Of a stretch of DNA of 22,212 nucleotides, positions 17,901 through 22,212 are shown one piece after another. A program made the translations under genes and the position numbers. The notes under the pieces are model-generated. The model was not told the DNA's origin and did no database searches. It saw only the letters and a program-made list of their open reading frames with translations. The first letter of the stretch is position 1, and each line of letters opens with the position of its first letter. The stretch comes from an uncultured Holophagaceae bacterium (lineage in GTDB: Bacteria > Acidobacteriota > Holophagae > Holophagales > Holophagaceae). The stretch lies in NCBI GenBank assembly GCA_903876615.1, contig CAIRAS010000146.1, positions 1-22,212 of the forward strand. Reading direction: 5' to 3'.

Positions 17901-20900
17901 GAACTGGATCAAGGTGGAAAAGCCCAGATTCACGCCGGTCTGGCGCTCCGCGGCCCTCACCGTCGGCGCGGCCCAGACCGCCCTGGACGCCCGCCTGACC
18001 GCCCTGGACCCCGGCCAGCCCGCGGACACCTCAGCCTTCCACGGCGCCTTCTGCGGCGGCGCCCTGCAGGTGGACCTGCCCGCCCCGGCCCTGCTGGGCA
18101 ACGGCAGCCTCTCCGCCACCCCCCTCTCCACCCAGGGCCTGCCCGCCCTCCTGCCCCTGGGCTGGTCCCCGGTGGCCGCCTGGTGGCTGCAGGCGGACGG
18201 CGCGGGACTCGGGGCCCTGGGCACCGCCTCGCTCACCCTGCCCCAGGCCACCCCCGCCCTGCCCGCAGACGCCGTTTATGCCTGGGTCCGCTGGGACGAC
18301 GCGACGCACACCTGGCTGGTGCTGTCCGCCGCCCTCTCCGCCAGCACCCTCAGCGGCCTGCCCCTGCCAGCGGTGGGCGGCTATGCCCTGGTACTCGCCG
18401 ATCCCTCGCCCACCAACCCCCCGCTGCCCGTGGCAGGGTCCCTCCTGCCTGGCTACGAGGGGGCGGACTGGCACCCGGGCCTGACCGCCACCGGCAGCGT
18501 GGACCCGGCCCTGCTGGCCACCGTGGACGCCCTGCGCGGCGCCCGCGCCACGGCCCGGTTCAGCCTGGGCTTCCAGGACGGCGCCGCGGCCCCCAGCGGC
18601 GCCGCCATCACCGTGGACGTGCTGGAGAGCTACGTGCTGCTGGACCAGAGCCTCATCGAGCCGGACGTGCTCAGCCAGGATGCGGTGGCCTCCCGCTGGC
18701 TGCTCGAGGTGGTGGACGGCCTGCCCGTGCTCACCGGTGCCCCAGAGGGCCTGGGCCTGCGCCTGCCGGTCCGCATGAGCCGGACCTTCACCCCCTCCGA
18801 CCTGGTGGAAGGTCGCATCTACGTGGGCTTCTACCACGATGGCGTCCAGGTGGCCCAGAGTGGCTCCGACCTGATCGGGGCGGGTGGCGGCACCGTCAGC
18901 TCCGGAGGCGTGAACCTGTCCCTTGCCCCGGGCGCCGTGGGTGGCACCACCCTGGTGCGGCTCTCCGCGGACCCCGGCGATCCTTCGGCCCTCTGGCCCG
19001 AGCTGGCGACCCAGGGGGCGGTGGCCAAGTCCTTCAGCGTCGACATCGTGGGCACCTTGCTCTCCGGCCTGGGCCTCAGCCTGGACGCCCTCTCCCTGCC
19101 GGCCACCGCGCGCCCCCTGCTGCTCCAGCGGCGCGTGGTGCAGGGTGAGCGGCTGGTGCTGGCCGTGGGCGCCCTGGCCCCCCAGGGCAGCGCCTGGGTC
19201 CTGCAGACCCCGCCCGGCGGCAACGCCGTACTGGAGGGCGGCAGCTTCGCCGTCCTGGTCCCCACCCAGCCCTGGGACTGGGTCAGCGGCACCGCGTGGC
19301 TGCCCGCCAGCGTGGCCACCCCCCTGATCGCCAAGCTGGGGGTGAAGGCCCGGATGACAACAGGCTCTTCTCGTCCTGCCTCCGCCCCCTCAGCGCCCCT
19401 CCGCGAGAGTGGTTCCCCTACCGACGCCTCCCCCGGCGACGCTGCCGTGGCGGACATGGTCGCGGAGGGCGGCTTCCTGCTGGCCACCTCCGGCCCCCAG
19501 GGTCCCTTCGCGGTGCCGGTCCTAGTGCCCGCGGGCGGCGCTGCCGCCACCGTCCGGGGCGCCCGCCGGGACCTGGGCCTGACCGGCACCCTGGCTGTCG
19601 CCGTGCCCAGCACCGGCAACAGCCTGCGTCTGGCCACCCTGCCCTTCCGCATCACCACGGTGATCCCGGAGGAGCTGGCCGAAGTGTCCGTGGGCAGCGT
19701 GGTGCAGGTGCTGGTCTCCACCGCCGCCGATCCCGCCACCCTAGACCAAGTCAGGCTCAGCCTCGACAGCGCCCCCGCCGACGCGATCCCCGTCCGGCGC
19801 AGCCTCTCCCAGGACGGCCGCACCCTGCTGCTGACCCCGCTGACGGCCCTGACCGCGGGCGCCACCTACCGGGTGGTCACCACGGGCCTGGCGGCCCTCT
19901 CCGGCGAGGTGGCGCCCGCCTTCACGCGGCGCTTCACCACCCAGGCCACGGCCCAGGATCCCGCCGTGGACTTCAGCCGCATCCAGCTCAGCTACCCCAG
20001 CGAGGCCCTGGACGTCACCGTCACCCTGCCCGAAGACTCTGTGCCCCCCTGGTCCCTGGTGGAAGTCGTCGCCCCGGCCATGGGCGCCCTCGGCACCGGC
20101 GTCATGCCCCCCGCCGGGGCCCTGGTCTTCCAGCTCAAGGCCTCCCTGGGCGAGCGCCTCACGGTCACCGTGCAGTTCCGTGATGGGCATAGCGTGGCTG
20201 GCACCATCGGCCGCTATGTGGCGCCAGATGGGCGCACCACCCTGGGCGTGGACGGGGGCCGGGTGGAAGGGCCTGGCGGTCTCGCCCTCCTGGTGCCCAA
20301 GGAGGCCCTGGACGGGCCCGTGGAGCTCAGCGTCGAAGTCCTCACCGAAGCCCCCACCCCCCCGGAGGGGGCGCTGCGCGAAGGCGAAGCCCTGCGGCCC
20401 GCCCTGCGCCTCAGGGCCAGCCAGGAGCTGACCTTCAAGACCCCGCCCGTGGTGGAGCTGCCCCTGGCCCTGCTCCCGACGGGCGTGGACACGGCCCCCG
20501 GCACGGCCTGGTTCGGCAACGGCCCCCTCGCCCTCTTCCGCAAGGAGACCACCACCCTGCCCGACGGCAGCACCGATGAGGCCCTGATCCTCCTGGACAC
20601 CGCCGAGCTGCGCACCACCGCCGCGGGGCCCCGGCTGGTCAGCCTCGGCGGCCTGCGCCTGCCCGATCCCCTCCTGGGCACCGTGGTCCAGCGGCAGGCC
20701 GTGAAGCTGATGGCCGCCCCTGCCGCCGCCCCGGCTGCCACCGCCAAGGTAGCCCTGGCCCCCGGCGCCGGGACCGAGCGCCCCTTCTACATCGGCGGCG
20801 GCCTGACTGGCGCCCTCCTGGACCTGTTCCTGCTGGGCTTCCCGGAGACCGCCGCTCCGGAGTACCGCTACCACTCGGGCACCGTCTACCGGAACTGGAA

Positions 20901-22212
20901 CGGCCTGGCGCCCTGCGGGGGCACCGCCTCGGCCACCTGCTACGGGGCCCTGCCCGGCGCCGAGGTGCACCGCTACAGCGGCACCGCGGGCCTGGACGCT
21001 GCCCGGCGAGGCCGCCTGGCCCGGGGGCGCCTCCTTGCCACCTGCGACGGCCAGGGGCGCTACCTCAGCGTCGGGGGGCCCATGGCGGGAGCCATCCCCG
21101 GCCAGAGCTGGATCGCGCTCTTCGCGGTGGATCCCCGCACCGGCGAGACCAGCATCGACCCCAACTCCCCCGGCGCATCCGACCTGGGCCTGCCCTATTC
21201 CAGCCGGGAACACTCCCTCGCCATCACCAGCCAGGGCGGCGATCCCTTCGATCCCACGCTGACGGCCCCCAGGCTGCGGGCCCAGCTGGTGGACGCCACG
21301 GGCACCGCGCGCACCCTGTTCGCGGTGGGGGAGAGCGCCACACTTAAGATCTTTACGGACACCGGCAGCCAGCCCGTGGTGCGGGGCGCCGTGAGCGGAT
21401 CCCTAATCCAGGCGTTCGGGACGCTGCCCGCGGAGCTGCCCGTCACCTTTACCCAGGCCGGCACCTGGCAGGTCGCCCTCCTGGGCTGGACCGCCAAGCC
21501 CGTGCAGGGGGCCGCCAGCCTGTCGGTGATCGTGACCCCCGCGGGCCAGCTTGGCCCCAGCCTCCCCGGCAAGCCCACGGTGCTGACCCGGGATCCCGCC
21601 CCCGGCGACACGGGAGTGGAGCCCTCGGCCATCGTTAAGATCACCTTCACCGAGCCGGTCCAGAACGCCACGGCCTTCTCCTACACCCTGGCCGTCAACG
21701 GCACTAACGTGCCCTTCAAGGTGATCGCCAATGGCCAGGAAGTGACGAGCGGGGCCACCCGCGTCCAGAGCGTCTGGCTGGTGCCGAGCCAGCGGCTGGG
21801 GCTGGGGGCCACGGTGGCGGTGGGGGTATCTTCCTTCCTCACGGATCAGGACGGGGACAGCCTGGATCCGGTGGCCTGGTCCTTCACGATCCGGGGGGCG
21901 GACACGGTGGGGACGCTGACTGGTGTGGGCACCTTCTCGGCCACGGTGCTGAACCGGGGCACGCTGTACGCGGTGGAGCAGGTGGGCGTCTCTGCAGGGG
22001 GCAGCGAGTTCGACATCGCAGGTATTCCCATCCAGGCCATCCGCATGCTCGACGTCTCAGACCCCTCCCGCCCCACCCTGGGCAACTCCTTCGGGGCCCA
22101 TGGGAGCTGGGTGCCCCAGGGGGCGCTCTATGCCAACCACTGGGCCAGCTACGAGCCCTTCTACAAGCACGAAGTGAATGGCCTGCGCGTGGCGGCGGGG
22201 GTGCCGATCAAC
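14953..22212 (+). CDS. second giant Ig-repeat protein, probable RHS-type; 3' end beyond the window
   Basis: One frame stays open from ATG 14953 to the last base (2420 codons visible). Residues 1-31 are an Arg-containing n-region and a hydrophobic core (ALALAVGLAALLGL). They are followed by HCGGS with Cys32, a lipobox-like but atypical site (His at -1). Residues 47-937 hold ten units of about 85-100 residues with the pattern P-x-E-G, G-x-V-x-D-P-x-A-T-L-x-V-N-G-Q, L-D-A-x-G-x-F, L-x-E-G-x-N, A-x-D-A-A-G-N. This resembles glucodextranase-domain-B/Ig-like repeats. Then come a module with LLPLGWSPVAA near 1063, one with IYVGFYHDGVQVAQSGSDL near 1293, a Big_5-like domain at about 1566-1666, a ZU5-like start GGLALLVPKEAL at about 1776, a second Big_5-like domain (2202-2313), and an LVIVD-like propeller start with LDVSDPSRPTLG. 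I recall such N-termini from giant RHS/YD-repeat proteins, so RHS repeats further downstream are predicted but unseen. Surface or secreted location is likely; function is unknown. Confidence 0.85.
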   Translation, partial: MRPGPRFPRPLPLREAALALAVGLAALLGLHCGGSTHAKIPGPAALTLTVETPVEGAIVAAPSLRLQGTVSEPRAAVAVNRQPVTVRADGRFDLDLTLTEGSNTLTVEAWTEATVATGRGSSLLPPSSPAEARVTRQVTFKRPPLLLTVSAPPDGGTFTTRSLQAAGVVSEADATLTINGAPVALSSSGAFSTTLALTSGSNTFTFLAVGQGLAPRSASVSRTVTCTPPPPPPTGSLTLSLAEPTEGLLTRATQVPVSGQASDPTATLQVNGQPTPLDAQGHFALSLSPAEGPLTILAEATDAQGRRAQDARYIVIDRTPPRITLSQPLPALVGTQSLSVAGTVDDPGALLSLNGQSLPLDAGGRFQATLSLTEGANHLAFQAVDAAGNVSALAGDTRCDTLAPVVTLLAPAEGLITNQHSVAVKGLVDDPTATLLVAGQTLKPAADCSFETTLSPGEGSFLLVALATDAAGNTGHASRAIVLDWTPPTLAWAGPTPAEGALLATASFQALATLSETAATTLNGVVLTLQTPSVGDTSLAPYWVANALTTPDGPVTLVLEATDRAGNTSRLERHFSVGTELPRVILETPLEGAQTTAATTTLVGHVECGDFLKPLTVTLNGSAVPVDADGRFSLPVPLAEGPNTFRAVAVNRFGGSGQASRILNRFTTPFGVRIDWPLDGMATPAASTTVRGRVLRQGASVAVNGLAATVDPATLLFTAEAPLQRGLNTLAAEARDAVGNTGRDQVRVTSAPPTTPDATYQWELPLAGSRSQTRAVAIQGQADLPGVSSVSVNGQAMTLTGTGASGRFTGSVALEGTGPNTLVLNVGTVAGQTFTEQRDVLFVPELPRLRLRAPDTARPGDRIPLQVFPEVGTTLVKAELSWNGRALATVTDPFPAVQAQVPADAIPGTQLPVEALGTDAQGATVTARTYVTVYDQGALVIEAFDDRRSLPLGDGTAMATLEGSPGQSLDGHGRAALPTALPQNWIKVEKPRFTPVWRSAALTVGAAQTALDARLTALDPGQPADTSAFHGAFCGGALQVDLPAPALLGNGSLSATPLSTQGLPALLPLGWSPVAAWWLQADGAGLGALGTASLTLPQATPALPADAVYAWVRWDDATHTWLVLSAALSASTLSGLPLPAVGGYALVLADPSPTNPPLPVAGSLLPGYEGADWHPGLTATGSVDPALLATVDALRGARATARFSLGFQDGAAAPSGAAITVDVLESYVLLDQSLIEPDVLSQDAVASRWLLEVVDGLPVLTGAPEGLGLRLPVRMSRTFTPSDLVEGRIYVGFYHDGVQVAQSGSDLIGAGGGTVSSGGVNLSLAPGAVGGTTLVRLSADPGDPSALWPELATQGAVAKSFSVDIVGTLLSGLGLSLDALSLPATARPLLLQRRVVQGERLVLAVGALAPQGSAWVLQTPPGGNAVLEGGSFAVLVPTQPWDWVSGTAWLPASVATPLIAKLGVKARMTTGSSRPASAPSAPLRESGSPTDASPGDAAVADMVAEGGFLLATSGPQGPFAVPVLVPAGGAAATVRGARRDLGLTGTLAVAVPSTGNSLRLATLPFRITTVIPEELAEVSVGSVVQVLVSTAADPATLDQVRLSLDSAPADAIPVRRSLSQDGRTLLLTPLTALTAGATYRVVTTGLAALSGEVAPAFTRRFTTQATAQDPAVDFSRIQLSYPSEALDVTVTLPEDSVPPWSLVEVVAPAMGALGTGVMPPAGALVFQLKASLGERLTVTVQFRDGHSVAGTIGRYVAPDGRTTLGVDGGRVEGPGGLALLVPKEALDGPVELSVEVLTEAPTPPEGALREGEALRPALRLRASQELTFKTPPVVELPLALLPTGVDTAPGTAWFGNGPLALFRKETTTLPDGSTDEALILLDTAELRTTAAGPRLVSLGGLRLPDPLLGTVVQRQAVKLMAAPAAAPAATAKVALAPGAGTERPFYIGGGLTGALLDLFLLGFPETAAPEYRYHSGTVYRNWNGLAPCGGTASATCYGALPGAEVHRYSGTAGLDAARRGRLARGRLLATCDGQGRYLSVGGPMAGAIPGQSWIALFAVDPRTGETSIDPNSPGASDLGLPYSSREHSLAITSQGGDPFDPTLTAPRLRAQLVDATGTARTLFAVGESATLKIFTDTGSQPVVRGAVSGSLIQAFGTLPAELPVTFTQAGTWQVALLGWTAKPVQGAASLSVIVTPAGQLGPSLPGKPTVLTRDPAPGDTGVEPSAIVKITFTEPVQNATAFSYTLAVNGTNVPFKVIANGQEVTSGATRVQSVWLVPSQRLGLGATVAVGVSSFLTDQDGDSLDPVAWSFTIRGADTVGTLTGVGTFSATVLNRGTLYAVEQVGVSAGGSEFDIAGIPIQAIRMLDVSDPSRPTLGNSFGAHGSWVPQGALYANHWASYEPFYKHEVNGLRVAAGVPIN
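15091..17763 (+). repeat. array of ten Ig-like repeats (glucodextranase-B-type) in the second giant protein
   Basis: Units start near 15091, 15385, 15655, 15915, 16170, 16420, 16702, 16960, 17230 and 17494. Units 3-5 are the most regular, sharing E-G-L-x-T, V-x-D-P-x-A-T-L, N-G-Q and D-A-A-G-N. Units 1, 2, 9 and 10 are more diverged. A Pro-rich linker (six consecutive Pro, about 15637-15654) separates units 2 and 3. The repeats are recognisable at protein level only, and DNA copies are not near-identical. Such arrays usually act as stalks. Confidence 0.75.
19362..19415 (+). repeat. possible small interspersed repeat inserted in frame in the second giant gene
   Basis: The segment reads as a Ser/Pro/Ala linker (S-S-R-P-A-S-A-P-S-A-P-L-R-E-S-G) between two structured beta regions. 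At DNA level it contains CTCTTCTCGTCC, CCTCAGCGCCCCTCCGCGAG and AGAGTGG. This resembles the CTCTCGCGGAGGCGCAGAGG-type extragenic repeat that I recall from several environmental genomes. The third-position GC preference of the flanks is locally lost. The resemblance is from memory and the insertion is an inference. It could simply be a low-complexity linker. Confidence 0.3.

Noticed and set aside
1..22212. CRISPR arrays, tRNA/rRNA genes, insertion sequences, attachment sites, riboswitches
   Set aside because: I saw no short direct-repeat/spacer structure, no transposase-like frame with terminal repeats, and no tRNA-like cloverleaf. The only sizeable non-coding stretch is 1-357.

Overview
This window is about 22 kb of very GC-rich DNA with strong G/C preference at third codon positions. 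It is almost entirely coding on the + strand. Codon bias, GTG start use, long antisense frames held open by bias, and giant multidomain secreted proteins suggest a Gram-negative environmental bacterium. I favour Acidobacteriota (Holophagae/Geothrix-like); a myxobacterial or Geobacter-like lineage is the main alternative. No rRNA, tRNA or housekeeping gene is present to settle the taxonomy.

Layout: (1) positions 1-357 are a leader region. It may hold the last codons of an upstream gene, an imperfect stem-loop at 128-157, and an AT-rich promoter-like stretch around 184-240. (2) 358-14181 is one giant gene (about 4607 aa) for a secreted protein: signal peptide, a large N-terminal head, a bacterial Ig-like domain, then roughly thirty carboxypeptidase-regulatory-like (transthyretin-fold) beta-sandwich units. 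The array contains a 255/253-aa tandem duplication, a 97-aa tandem pair and an unlike inserted domain, and it ends in an aromatic-rich C-terminal segment. (3) 14213-14956 is a small secreted protein (247 aa) that reads like an outer-membrane beta-barrel. (4) 14953 to the right edge (22212, still open) is a second giant gene, with at least 2420 codons visible. It has a signal peptide or atypical lipobox, ten tandem Ig-like (glucodextranase-B-type) repeats, long mixed beta domains, two Big_5-like domains, and the start of what looks like an LVIVD-type beta-propeller. I recall this architecture as the N-terminal part of giant RHS/YD-repeat proteins, but no RHS repeat lies inside the window.

The three genes are co-directional and very tightly packed: a 31-nt gap, then a 4-nt ATGA overlap. 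The second and third genes have equivalent Shine-Dalgarno sites (GAGG, 6 nt spacing), so they are probably co-transcribed and translationally coupled. The most economical reading is a cell-surface apparatus: a very long flexible carboxypeptidase-regulatory-repeat fibre, a small outer-membrane barrel, and an Ig/propeller (probably RHS) giant. What it does (adhesion, contact-dependent antagonism, polymer capture or motility) cannot be read from the sequence. This operon is the candidate undescribed system in the window.
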